DNA from: JBNGOQ01 sp050589645
GTDB lineage: Bacteria; Bacteroidota; Bacteroidia; Flavobacteriales; Flavobacteriaceae
Assembly (NCBI RefSeq): GCF_050589645.1
Contig: NZ_JBNGOQ010000004.1
Location: forward strand, 186,001 to 250,000
DNA: 64,000 nt
Direction of reading: 5' to 3'
Position 1 is the first letter of the stretch. Each line of letters opens with the position of its first letter. A program made the position numbers and the translations under genes. Positions 50,322-58,633 of this stretch are shown one piece after another. The notes under the pieces were generated by a model that ran no database searches, had not been told where the DNA came from, and worked only from the letters and a program-made list of their open reading frames with translations.

Positions 50322-53300
50322 ATGAAAAAACTTTACTTTGTAGTGGCCGCTTTGCTTTTTTCTGCGGCTACTTTTGCACAGGGTGTTACCACAGCTTCCA
50401 TAGGAGGTAAGGTAACCGACAACACCGGGGAACCCCTCTTAGGGGCCAGTATCGTAGCAGTACACACGCCTTCAGGGACCAAGTATGGTGCCGCTACAGA
50501 TTTTGATGGGTACTACCGTATCTCGGGTATGCGAACAGGAGGTCCGTACACCGTGACCATTTCCTATGTAGGATTTAATGATGATGCACGGCAAGGGGTC
50601 TACCTAAATTTGGGACAGACCACAAGGATTAGCTCGCAGCTGTCCGAATCTGCTACCGCCTTGGACGAGGTGGTGATCACGGCCGTGTCCAATGGCGTTT
50701 TCGGTTCGAACAAAACCGGAACGAACACCAACATTTCGAGCAGGGAAATTGCGACCATTCCGGCTGCATCCCGATCTATCGCGGATTTCGTTAGGATTAC
50801 ACCACAGGCACAGTTGAGCGAGGGTGACGACGGTTTCTCCGTTTCCCTGGCCGGTCAAAACAACCGTTACAATGCCATCTATATTGATGGAGCTGTAAAC
50901 AATGACGTTTTTGGCCTGGCAGGGTCGGGTACCAATGGAGGCCAGACCGGTGTAAACCCATTTTCCGTGGATGCGATCGAGACCTTTCAGGTGAACATAG
51001 CGCCTTTTGATGTAAAACAATCCGGTTTCTCCGGGGGATCTATCAACGCCATTACCCGCTCTGGGTCCAATAGGTGGGAGGGATCTGCATATGGCTTTGT
51101 ACGAAATGAGAGTCTAGTGGGCAAGACCCCGCCAGAATTGGTAGGTGCAGGTGAATCCAGGGAAAAAGTGGACGATTTTAGCGCCCTTACCTACGGTGTC
51201 CGTGTTGGAGGGCCCATTGTAAAGGACAAATTGTTCTTCTTCGTAAACTACGAAAGACAGGATGATGAAACCCCGCAACCTTTTAACCTTTCCAACTATA
51301 CCGGACGGGCCTCACAGGCAGACCTTGATGGATTAAGCACTTTTTTACAGAACACCTACAATTACAATCCTGGGATCTTCAACAACAATACCAGAACCTT
51401 GGAGAGTGACAAGTTCACAGCAAAAATTGACTGGAACATCAACGATGACCACAAGCTTTCCTTGCGTCATGGTTTGGTAAAAGGAGAGAATTTGGAAGCG
51501 AGAAATTCGGATAACAATACCATAGGATTTATCAACGGTTCCGAATTTTTTAAGACAACCACAAATTCTACGGCCCTGGAACTAAACTCCAGGTTCGGGA
51601 ACAAATATGCGAACAACTTAATTTTGACCTATACTACGGTACGGGACGACCGTGATCCTTCTGGAGATCCTTTCCCCACTGTGGATATCCAAGACGGGTT
51701 GGGTGAGATTTCCTTTGGTTCCGAGCCCTTTTCCACGGCCAACCTGTTGAACCAGGACGTATTCAACTTGATCAATAATTTTGAGATCTACGCCGGGGCG
51801 CACACCATTACCCTAGGTACCAACTTGGAGTATGCTTCCGCAAAGAACCTTTTCTTTGCCTTTAACTTTGGGGACTACACCTTTGAAGATCAGTTTGCCG
51901 CGGATGGCACTACTTTGACATCTTCTGGTCTAAACCAGTTCCTTACCGGACAGGATGCCGATGTTTACCAGCACGGATATTCTTTGGTGGGTAACGGGGT
52001 TACCGGAGATGAATCTGCCGGATCTGCTGATTTTACCACCTTCCAGGCCGGGTTTTATGTGCAGGATGAGGTGCAATTTACCGACAATTTCAAGTTTACC
52101 ATCGGTATGCGTGTAGATGTTCCTTTCTTCGAGGATGGTACGGTCAACGACGATTTCAATACCCGCACCATTCCTTTATTGGAGGCTGCCGGGAAAGATT
52201 TACAAGGTGCCCGTGTAGGACAATCCATAGGTGCCAACGCCCACATATCCCCTAGAATAGGGTTTAACTGGGATGTGCATGGCAATTCCACCACACAGGT
52301 ACGAGGCGGCCTGGGAATCTTTACTTCCAGACTACCCTTGGTATGGCCAGCTGGAACCTACAACAACAACGGGGTCACCGGCGGGTTTAATTTTGAGTTT
52401 GGGCAGCCCTTCGTTGCCGATGTAAACAATCAGTTCGAAGATCCTGCTCCGGGTTCCGGAGGATTGGGAGGTAATATAGACCTGATATCCGAGGACTTTA
52501 GGTTGCCACAGGTGATTAAGTACAACATAGCCGTGGACCAGAAGCTGCCACTTTGGGGATTGATCGCTTCCGTAGATTTCCTTTATACCGATGTTATTAC
52601 CGATATCTATTATGAAAACCTAAACCTACCGGATGCCACCGGCTCTTTGTTGACCGGACCGGATAGAAGGCCTACCTATAGTAGAAGTGATGAAATCGAT
52701 GACACCTATGGAAGGATTATCCTGGCTTCCAACACTGGAGGTGGTGATGCGACCAATGTGTCCTTTACATTGAGAAAGCCTTATGAAAATGGTTTTGCAG
52801 GCCAGGCTTCCTACGCGTACGGGGTATCCAACAAAATTTTTGATGGTACTTCCTCACAAAACAGTTCCCAATGGAGAAACATACAAACTGTGAACGGAAA
52901 GAACTCCGATTTGCCGGTAACGGAATCTGACTTCTCGCTGGGACATAGGGTAACCGCAAATGTTTCCTATGCCATTGAGTACGGAGGTGAGTTTGGGGGC
53001 AGGACTACCTTGGGCCTTTTTTACGAAGGAGCCGAAGGCTTGCCCTATAGCTGGATCTATAACGAAGGACGTGATTTGTTGAACGATGATTCCAGGGACA
53101 ATGCCTTGATCTATGTGCCTGCCACGCAGAACGATATTAACTTGGTAGATCTAACGGACAGCAATGGAAATGTTACCGCTACACCTGCCGAGCAGTGGGC
53201 CGCTTTGGATCGCTTCATCGAAAACGATGACTACCTAAGTACCCGTAGGGGGCAATACGCCGAGCGTAACGGTGCCCGATCTGCTTGGAGTCATGTGGTT

Positions 53301-53591
53301 GATCTAAAGTTCCTTCAGGACGTTTATATCAAGACCGGGGAAAACAAGCACACCCTGCAACTGTCCTTTGATATCTTTAACTTCACCAACCTCTTGAACA
53401 AGGATTGGGGCGTAAGAAGGTTCGTGGACGATTTGGAAGCTGCACCGATTACTACGGCCAGTGGCGGACCAAATCCGGCCTTTACCTTTGACCCGGACAC
53501 ACAAATAGAGGATTTTGAACAAATAGACGACAGGGGTATCCAATCATCCAGGTGGCAAATGCAACTTGGGTTACGGTATATCTTTAACTAA
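50322..53591 (+). CDS. Oar/SusC-like TonB-dependent receptor
   Basis: A 1089-residue outer-membrane protein. A signal peptide (cleavage near residue 19, 'ATFAQG') is followed by a CarboxypepD_reg-like domain (about 25-110; 'GKVTDNTGEPLLGASIVAVHTPSGT') and a plug region ('RYNAIYIDGAVNNDVFGL', 'FSGGSINAITRSGSN'). The large barrel ends 'QLGLRYIFN', with phenylalanine next to last. It is the Oar-like branch, which lacks a SusD partner, and none is encoded next to it. The substrate is unknown; oligosaccharide, peptide or protein-export functions are reported for relatives. It is monocistronic with its own terminator. Confidence 0.93.
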   Translation: MKKLYFVVAALLFSAATFAQGVTTASIGGKVTDNTGEPLLGASIVAVHTPSGTKYGAATDFDGYYRISGMRTGGPYTVTISYVGFNDDARQGVYLNLGQTTRISSQLSESATALDEVVITAVSNGVFGSNKTGTNTNISSREIATIPAASRSIADFVRITPQAQLSEGDDGFSVSLAGQNNRYNAIYIDGAVNNDVFGLAGSGTNGGQTGVNPFSVDAIETFQVNIAPFDVKQSGFSGGSINAITRSGSNRWEGSAYGFVRNESLVGKTPPELVGAGESREKVDDFSALTYGVRVGGPIVKDKLFFFVNYERQDDETPQPFNLSNYTGRASQADLDGLSTFLQNTYNYNPGIFNNNTRTLESDKFTAKIDWNINDDHKLSLRHGLVKGENLEARNSDNNTIGFINGSEFFKTTTNSTALELNSRFGNKYANNLILTYTTVRDDRDPSGDPFPTVDIQDGLGEISFGSEPFSTANLLNQDVFNLINNFEIYAGAHTITLGTNLEYASAKNLFFAFNFGDYTFEDQFAADGTTLTSSGLNQFLTGQDADVYQHGYSLVGNGVTGDESAGSADFTTFQAGFYVQDEVQFTDNFKFTIGMRVDVPFFEDGTVNDDFNTRTIPLLEAAGKDLQGARVGQSIGANAHISPRIGFNWDVHGNSTTQVRGGLGIFTSRLPLVWPAGTYNNNGVTGGFNFEFGQPFVADVNNQFEDPAPGSGGLGGNIDLISEDFRLPQVIKYNIAVDQKLPLWGLIASVDFLYTDVITDIYYENLNLPDATGSLLTGPDRRPTYSRSDEIDDTYGRIILASNTGGGDATNVSFTLRKPYENGFAGQASYAYGVSNKIFDGTSSQNSSQWRNIQTVNGKNSDLPVTESDFSLGHRVTANVSYAIEYGGEFGGRTTLGLFYEGAEGLPYSWIYNEGRDLLNDDSRDNALIYVPATQNDINLVDLTDSNGNVTATPAEQWAALDRFIENDDYLSTRRGQYAERNGARSAWSHVVDLKFLQDVYIKTGENKHTLQLSFDIFNFTNLLNKDWGVRRFVDDLEAAPITTASGGPNPAFTFDPDTQIEDFEQIDDRGIQSSRWQMQLGLRYIFN

Positions 53592-53614
53592 TACATCAGC
53601 CTAATTATTTTTAA

Positions 53615-53642
53615 GACCCCGACCGTAGTGTCGGGGTTTTTT
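53615..53642 (+). terminator. Intrinsic terminator after the Oar-like receptor gene
   Basis: A stem ACCCCGAC / GTCGGGGT with a 6-nt loop is followed by T's. Confidence 0.92.
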
Positions 53643-53686
53643 AATGCCCAAAAATTACTACTTTTAGGCAACTAAAAATCAACATT

Positions 53687-54127
53687 ATGTACGAAACCAT
53701 ACAAATCTTGCATTCCTATATGGCCTATGTGGTGCTGGCCGTACTTTTCCTTGCCGTGGCCAACGCCCTTATTGGACTGGCCGGAAACAAAATGTTTACC
53801 TTGAACAAAGACTTTCGTCTTAGTCTCTTTACCCTTATTCTATCGCATATACAATTGGTAGTGGGCCTTATTCTTTATTTTATTTCCCCTAACGGAATGA
53901 AAGCCATTCAGGAACTGGGTATGGGAGGTATGAGTGCTGCCGCTCGATTGCTGGCACTGGAACATCCACTGATCAACATCATTGCCGTGGTGTTCATCAC
54001 CATTGGATGGTCTCGGCACAAGAAGTTTATGGAAGGGAACAAGAAATTCAAGAGCATCGCCATATTCTATGGCCTTGGATTGGTGTTTATTCTTAGCCGC
54101 ATTCCATGGGGGCAATGGCTTAACTAG
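53687..54127 (+). CDS. Four-helix membrane protein, possible cytochrome b-like
   Basis: A 146-residue protein with four hydrophobic helices: about 8-30, 44-66, 85-103 and 118-138. Histidines are placed inside the helices: H9 in the first, one in 'LILSHIQLVVGLILY', and one in 'LEHPLINIIAVVF'. That arrangement could bind heme as in b-type cytochromes, but this is inference. It is transcribed alone between a terminator and a convergent terminator hairpin. No named family is certain. Confidence 0.75.
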   Translation: MYETIQILHSYMAYVVLAVLFLAVANALIGLAGNKMFTLNKDFRLSLFTLILSHIQLVVGLILYFISPNGMKAIQELGMGGMSAAARLLALEHPLINIIAVVFITIGWSRHKKFMEGNKKFKSIAIFYGLGLVFILSRIPWGQWLN

Positions 54128-54209
54128 TTCCCTCAGCTTGGGATAACCCCCTCACACAAGGTTTGAAAACATCTGATCTATGGTTTGTAGATCTGATAGC
54201 CCATTTTAT

Positions 54210-54258
54210 AAAAAAGGAGCGGCCGTCTGGAAAGTATGTGATTGTCCGGACGGCCGCT
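54210..54258 (-). terminator. Intrinsic terminator of the SnoaL-like gene
   Basis: A 14-bp stem (54218-54231 with 54245-54258, one G-U pair) is followed on the minus strand by CC and six T (54215-54210). Confidence 0.85.
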
Positions 54259-54277
54259 TTAACCTTGGCGCTTGGGT

Positions 54278-54652
54278 CTAAGCGTGATAGTAACGTTCAT
54301 TTACTATTTTGCCGTTTTCCCAGGTGGTCCGGACTACCTGTTCAAACTTGTGCTCCGTGCCGTCGTTGGTCCGGAATTCCATTACGGCTTCGTAGAAGGT
54401 AGTGTTGTCCTTTACGGCAGGGCCGCTCAACACTTTATATCCGTGGAACGCCACCACCGTGTCCAATAACTTTTTTTCTTCTGCCAGGCAAAAGTCCTTG
54501 CCCACTTTTGCAGGATTGTTTCCCTCGAAGAGTTGCACATCCTCGGCCAGATATTCTTCCATGGCCTCGATAAACTTACCCTCTGCCAAAAGCGCGGTCA
54601 CCTCCTTGGCTTTTGTCAATAATTCATGTTCCTGTACTGTTGTTGTATCCAT
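54278..54652 (-). CDS. SnoaL-like / NTF2-fold small protein
   Basis: A 124-residue protein from the ATG 54652 ('MDTTTVQEHELLTKAKEVTALLAEGKF' in sections). The pattern of helices followed by 'EYLAEDVQLFEGNNPAKVGKD' and a beta sheet with 'KDNTTFYEAVMEFRTNDG' is that of the SnoaL/NTF2 superfamily. No catalytic pair can be named. The frame extends upstream to 54706, but the downstream ATG gives the typical N-terminus. It is the last gene of the reverse-strand run that begins with hxlR, with its own terminator. Confidence 0.82.
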   Translation of the reverse strand: MDTTTVQEHELLTKAKEVTALLAEGKFIEAMEEYLAEDVQLFEGNNPAKVGKDFCLAEEKKLLDTVVAFHGYKVLSGPAVKDNTTFYEAVMEFRTNDGTEHKFEQVVRTTWENGKIVNERYYHA

Positions 54653-54772
54653 AATTACACTTTTTAGTTTGTGATTTTTATATGCACAAAAGTCGTACAA
54701 GCACAAGAACCTTGGAATACCATTTTTTCCCTAATCCTTGTAGAAATTACCTTTTTCCTGTTTTTGGCCACT

Positions 54773-55339
54773 TCAGTAGTATTTGTCAATGCCACCGAAC
54801 CCTTTTATCATTTTGTTTCCCCTGGTTTTAGTGATAAAATTCGAAAGTCTTTTTTTGAATTCATCCGGACGCTTGCGGGCGCTATCAATGTAAGCAATTC
54901 GAATTCTTTTGTAGGGGTCGGAGAACGCTTGATAGTGTGCCCACGCCTTCTTGTCCTTTTTTATTTCATCGATGATGTCGACCGGGAAATCAAATTCCTC
55001 GCGGACAATGGGACCTACACTTTTTTCCACTCTGGGATGCAGTTTTTTTTCCTTGAAAAGCCACTTTAATCGCTCTTTGTTCGCCTGCGAGTAACCGCTT
55101 CGGGCACGCCTTGGGGTAAATCGTTGTATGGTATGGTCTTGGTCGAGCGACTTTACCGTACTGTCGATCCATCCGAAACAGAGCGCCTCTTCTACCGCAT
55201 CGTTATATGGAATACGAAGTTTTCCAGAAGCAACTTTTGGATAGACCAACCAGATTTCCGAGGCCTTGTTATGGTTTTCCAGAAGCCAATCACGCCATTT
55301 TTTCCTATCGATGAAGTATTTGGTTGTAGCATGGTTCAT
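54773..55339 (-). CDS. YdeI/OmdA-associated family protein
   Basis: A 188-residue soluble protein. The family opening 'KKWRDWLLENHNKASEIWLVYPK' and 'YNDAVEEALCFGWIDSTVKSLD' are characteristic of the bacteriocin-protection/YdeI family, followed by 'IQRFTPRRARSGYSQANKERLKWL'. The biochemical role is unknown; it has been linked to tolerance of cationic peptides. It is separated by 51 bp from the GNAT gene. Confidence 0.88.
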   Translation of the reverse strand: MNHATTKYFIDRKKWRDWLLENHNKASEIWLVYPKVASGKLRIPYNDAVEEALCFGWIDSTVKSLDQDHTIQRFTPRRARSGYSQANKERLKWLFKEKKLHPRVEKSVGPIVREEFDFPVDIIDEIKKDKKAWAHYQAFSDPYKRIRIAYIDSARKRPDEFKKRLSNFITKTRGNKMIKGFGGIDKYY

Positions 55340-55390
55340 GCAGATGGTATTGGATGTTTAATATTTCATGACTTTCAGCTTACCTACACA

Positions 55391-55789
55391 TTATTTTTGG
55401 ATTACTTTGAACATCCCGGGGCCATCGTCGGCCCGTTTCGTGTAACCGAACCCCTTGTAGAATGCCTCCACGCCTTGTGCGGCCATAAGACCAACAAATG
55501 CATACCCCTGAACCCTGTGGTCCAAAAATGATTCTATGGTGTTCATAAGGGAGGTGCCTACCCCTTTGCCTTGATGCTCCGGGTGTACAATAAGGTCTTG
55601 AATATAGAAGTAAATGGCCCCATCACCAATAACACGTCCCATGCCTATGGCTTTTCTATCGCTAAACAGGCAAACGGAAAACAGATCGTGTTCCAGGGCC
55701 TTTTGTACCTGAAGGTCGGGAACCAGGTTCCAATTTGTGGTTCCGCGCAAGGCCTGATAGTCTTTTACTCCAAGGGCGTTGGTTTTCAT
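55391..55789 (-). CDS. GNAT family N-acetyltransferase
   Basis: A 132-residue acetyltransferase. The acetyl-CoA-binding motif is 'VHPEHQGKGVGTSLMNTIE', preceded by the beta strand 'GAIYFYIQDLIV'; the end 'EAFYKGFGYTKR' is typical. The substrate is unknown. Several ATGs are in frame (55822, 55804, 55798, 55789); I chose 55789 because GGAG lies 9 nt before it on this strand, a rare Shine-Dalgarno in this genome. The upstream DinB gene ends 69 bp away. Confidence 0.85.
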   Translation of the reverse strand: MKTNALGVKDYQALRGTTNWNLVPDLQVQKALEHDLFSVCLFSDRKAIGMGRVIGDGAIYFYIQDLIVHPEHQGKGVGTSLMNTIESFLDHRVQGYAFVGLMAAQGVEAFYKGFGYTKRADDGPGMFKVIQK

Positions 55790-55858
55790 TGTATACATCT
55801 CCATCGTTTGGTAAGCGACCAAATAAGGGTCTCAAGTTTTCGTTTTCGCAGTGCGACT

Positions 55859-56434
55859 TCATTTAAATGTGGACACTTCCTTGGGCAGTTTCATCCCCAA
55901 ATAGCGTTCTTTAATGATATTAAAATGCCTCAGCTCATGGCCTGCAATGTGGTAGGCCAATCCCCTTACCGTTCTTTTATTAATAATGCTACCGTCAAAG
56001 TCGACCCCTTTCCCACTTCGCGTCAAGGCCTCCTCGGGCAAATTTTGAAATAGGGAAAGGGTAGATTTTCTCACGGTTTCGTATTCTTCAAAGATACTGT
56101 CCAAACTTCTGGTATTTGCACCGGAATATCGGGCGTAGTGGTTTTCCTCAAAACCCAGCACGGGAGTCTGATCGTTGCGCGCATACCTTAGCGCCCTATA
56201 GGCAAAAATACGTTCGTCGTCTATCAGGTGTACTAGAATCTCCTTGATGGTCCACTTGTCCGTGGAATAGCGGTAGTATAGCTGTTCTTCGGGTAGCCCG
56301 TAAATGAATTCTTTGATCGTTAAAAAATTCTGCCAAAGATGGTCCAATATGTTGCCATCATCCTCCAATAGATCCATATAAATTTTGGAATAGCTGGGGT
56401 ATTCTCCTGGAATCGGTTTGTCAATGTTTCTCAT
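55859..56434 (-). CDS. DinB family protein
   Basis: A 191-residue member of the DinB/YfiT metal-binding superfamily. The histidines expected to bind metal lie in 'KWTIKEILVHLIDDERIFAYRAL', 'FEENHYARY' and 'GLAYHIAGHELRHFNIIKERYL'. The start is the ATG 56434 ('MRNIDKPIPGEYPSY'). It is 16 bp downstream of the hxlR gene and probably in its transcript, a gene order that suggests HxlR regulates it. The substrate (a thiol such as bacillithiol is used by relatives) is unknown. Confidence 0.88.
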   Translation of the reverse strand: MRNIDKPIPGEYPSYSKIYMDLLEDDGNILDHLWQNFLTIKEFIYGLPEEQLYYRYSTDKWTIKEILVHLIDDERIFAYRALRYARNDQTPVLGFEENHYARYSGANTRSLDSIFEEYETVRKSTLSLFQNLPEEALTRSGKGVDFDGSIINKRTVRGLAYHIAGHELRHFNIIKERYLGMKLPKEVSTFK

Positions 56435-56450
56435 AGGACGTACATGTTTT

Positions 56451-56777
56451 TTATTTAAAATTTTTCGCCCAAATTTTCGCCCACCCGCCAAGCGGGGCAA
56501 TAAGTTCGTACAACGCTTCTCCTTGCGCAGTAAGGGCATACCCTTCCATGGTCCGCTCTATGAGATGGGAATCCTTGAGTTCCTTCAGCCTTTTGTTCAA
56601 TGTGGTGGGTGAAATGGATTCGCAGTACTCCTGAAGTTTTCTGAAGGTACTGGGACCGTTGTATAGGTGCCATACGATTCCCATGGCCCAACTGCGGCCT
56701 AAAAGGTCTAATAAAGCCATGATGGGCTGTCCGGTCTTGGAACCCCTAACGGGTTTGCCTGGAATGGGTATTGCCAT
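56451..56777 (-). CDS. HxlR family winged-helix transcriptional regulator
   Basis: A 108-residue dimeric regulator. The HxlR pattern is clear: 'LLGRSWAMGIVWHLYNGPSTFRKLQEYCESISPTTLNKRLKELKDSHLIERT' (readable in sections, residues about 25-77), then the wing and the end 'YELIAPLGGWAKIWA'. It lacks the N-terminal redox cysteine of some relatives; the one cysteine is in 'EYCESI'. It heads the reverse-strand run with DinB, GNAT, YdeI-like and SnoaL-like genes, and its promoter is covered by two palindromes. Confidence 0.9.
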   Translation of the reverse strand: MAIPIPGKPVRGSKTGQPIMALLDLLGRSWAMGIVWHLYNGPSTFRKLQEYCESISPTTLNKRLKELKDSHLIERTMEGYALTAQGEALYELIAPLGGWAKIWAKNFK

Positions 56778-56784
56778 GGGTATT

Positions 56785-56821
56785 GCTACATATTGAATAG
56801 CAAAGCTACATAAAAAGTAGC
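56785..56821. promoter_or_regulatory. Tandem 17-bp palindromes, likely HxlR operators
   Basis: GCTA-N9-TAGC (56785-56801, centre 56793) and GCTAC-N7-GTAGC (56805-56821, centre 56813) are spaced exactly 20 bp. They overlap the -7 region of the hxlR promoter, which fits autoregulation by a dimer bound on one face of the helix. Confidence 0.5.
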
Positions 56822-56832
56822 ATTTTGTACAA
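56801..56832 (-). promoter_or_regulatory. Promoter of the hxlR gene run
   Basis: On the minus strand TTG (56832-56830) and TAGCTTTG (56808-56801, exact TAnnTTTG) are 21 nt apart. Transcription would start near 56795. Confidence 0.55.
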
Positions 56833-56896
56833 TTTTATTTCAAAACTTCTCCGGTCCTTTTTTCCTCAGGGTTTTTTAACCCACAAAAATTATCGC

Positions 56897-57622
56897 TTAA
56901 TCATCCACGGGCAGCAGATCACAAAACCAAAAGCCCATGGAAGCGGTATCTTCCTGCTTTTCGTCGTCCTTGGGCGCCCTATATTCCCGATACACCTTTT
57001 CGCCAATCGTGAATTTTACGGGATGTTTGAAGATGGGCCCATCAAAACAAAAGGTATGGAACTCGCCATGCTCGCCACAGGGGTCAACGTTTGCCGGAAG
57101 ATTGTCTAGGAAGGTCTCATCGATTATCCTTCCCGCAAAGGACACATCCAACAGATCAGCTTTGATACAGACCACTACGGCCTTGAACCCGAGATCCAAA
57201 AATTCTTCCAACAGCGCTCTGGTGTTGCGCTTCCAAAGGGGAAAGCTACATTGTATGCCAAAAGGTTCCAGTTGTGTTTCCCGATAGCTGCGAAGATCCT
57301 CAAGAAAGATATCCCCAAAGGCCGTATGTGCGTATCCCTGGTCCCGTAAAGTTTCCACTGTCCTTGTCATTATACGGTTATAGTCCTCCATGGAGGGTTC
57401 TTCTGGAAGTTCGATGGTGGTACAGGGAAGTCCTATGGCTTCAACTTGTTTTTCCAAGAGCGCTCTGCGAAGCCCGTGCATGGAAACCCGATCGTGGTGG
57501 GTGTTAATGGACGTAAGCAGGCGATCCACCTGGTACTTCCCGTCTTTTTGCAAATGGTAAAGGGCCAGTGAGGCATCCTTCCCGGAACTCCAGTTAAAAT
57601 AGGTTTTTAGTTTTTGTGTCAT
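56897..57622 (-). CDS. Dph6-related PP-loop ATP pyrophosphatase
   Basis: A 241-residue adenine-nucleotide alpha hydrolase of the diphthine-ammonia-ligase-like family. The PP-loop is 'FNWSSGKDASLALY' (residues 9-22), followed by 'HGLRRALLEKQVEAIGLP' and the family motif 'AFGDIFLEDLRSYRE'; 'GEHGEFHTFCFDGP' is the conserved C-terminal signature. In archaea and eukaryotes this family amidates diphthine; bacteria have no diphthamide, so the substrate here is different and unknown. It is divergent from the MBL lipoprotein gene. Confidence 0.88.
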   Translation of the reverse strand: MTQKLKTYFNWSSGKDASLALYHLQKDGKYQVDRLLTSINTHHDRVSMHGLRRALLEKQVEAIGLPCTTIELPEEPSMEDYNRIMTRTVETLRDQGYAHTAFGDIFLEDLRSYRETQLEPFGIQCSFPLWKRNTRALLEEFLDLGFKAVVVCIKADLLDVSFAGRIIDETFLDNLPANVDPCGEHGEFHTFCFDGPIFKHPVKFTIGEKVYREYRAPKDDEKQEDTASMGFWFCDLLPVDD

Positions 57623-57825
57623 TCCAAGGGTTTTTGGTCAACCTACCACCATAAGGTTTGCCTTCATAGATTCGCGTATTGCCTTTGTTGCACTTTTGGA
57701 TGTATAAAGATACTCATTTTGACCTCCAACTTCCTTCAGCACACGCCCACCGGGTTAAGCTGATTTTAATCATTTTACCTACCGCAATTCTGGGATATCT
57801 TTATCTGGATCCAATTTGGAATGAA

Positions 57826-58611
57826 ATGAAAAAACTCCTTTTGATCCATGCTATACTCGCAACGGGTTTAATACAAAGTTGTACCATGGTAAAAGTACGT
57901 AGTAGTGAAAAACGAAATCCGATACCCCAAAGTGTGGTAGTGGATCAGGAACTGAAAATAACCAGTTGGGGTGCCATTCAGGTAAATAAGGCCCATTTCT
58001 ATCCATCCAGTTTTCAACTAAAATGGGGTGGTACTGTCAGCTACATAGACCCGGTGGAAATACCCGATGGGGAGAAAGCGGATTACATCTTTCTCACCCA
58101 TGCACACCCTGATCACTTTTCCTTGACCACCATTGAAAAAATTGTAAAACCGGAAACGGTGTTTATTTGCCCTAAAGGGGTCTCGGCAAAACTAGAAAAA
58201 AAGGGATATAAGGTACGAGAGGTACGGCCTGGAATAACTATAGGGTTCAATGGAATACAGTGCGAAGCCGTCGCCGCCTATAACACCAAAAACGTATTTC
58301 TTTGGATTAAGGCACACCCTAAATCCAAAGGAAACGTGGGCTATGTCCTAGACTTTGGCCGCACACGCATTTACCATGCCGGCGATACCGATTTGATTCC
58401 GGAAATGGACGGTATAGCTTCCATCGCCGTAGCCATGGTTCCCGTTGGGGGAGATAATTTGACCATGGATGTGGAAGAGGCGGCAAGGATGGTCAACCAG
58501 ATCAAACCGGACCGGGTAATACCAATGCACTATGAGCTTAAAAATTCCGAAGACCTAAAGAAGTTTGGGGCGCTGGTTGGTAAGGAAATTGATCTTTTAT
58601 TATTGGAATAG
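57826..58611 (+). CDS. Lipoprotein metallo-beta-lactamase-fold hydrolase
   Basis: A 261-residue protein from the ATG 57826, which gives a signal peptide with lipobox 'GLIQSC'. The frame continues upstream to 57679, but that part has a non-signal composition. The MBL metal motif is 'LTHAHPDHFSL', with 'HAGDTDLIPEM' and 'IPMHYE' supplying further ligands. It resembles UPF0173/YtkL-type or N-acyl-phosphatidylethanolamine-phospholipase-like hydrolases. The substrate is unknown. It is convergent with the hybrid histidine kinase gene (22 bp gap). Confidence 0.85.
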   Translation: MKKLLLIHAILATGLIQSCTMVKVRSSEKRNPIPQSVVVDQELKITSWGAIQVNKAHFYPSSFQLKWGGTVSYIDPVEIPDGEKADYIFLTHAHPDHFSLTTIEKIVKPETVFICPKGVSAKLEKKGYKVREVRPGITIGFNGIQCEAVAAYNTKNVFLWIKAHPKSKGNVGYVLDFGRTRIYHAGDTDLIPEMDGIASIAVAMVPVGGDNLTMDVEEAARMVNQIKPDRVIPMHYELKNSEDLKKFGALVGKEIDLLLLE

Positions 58612-58633
58612 GTCTTAGGCCGTAAATTCCGGC

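Noticed and set aside
57679..57825. 49-codon N-terminal extension of the MBL-fold gene
   Set aside because: It would bury the lipoprotein signal peptide that starts at 57826, and its composition is not signal-like.
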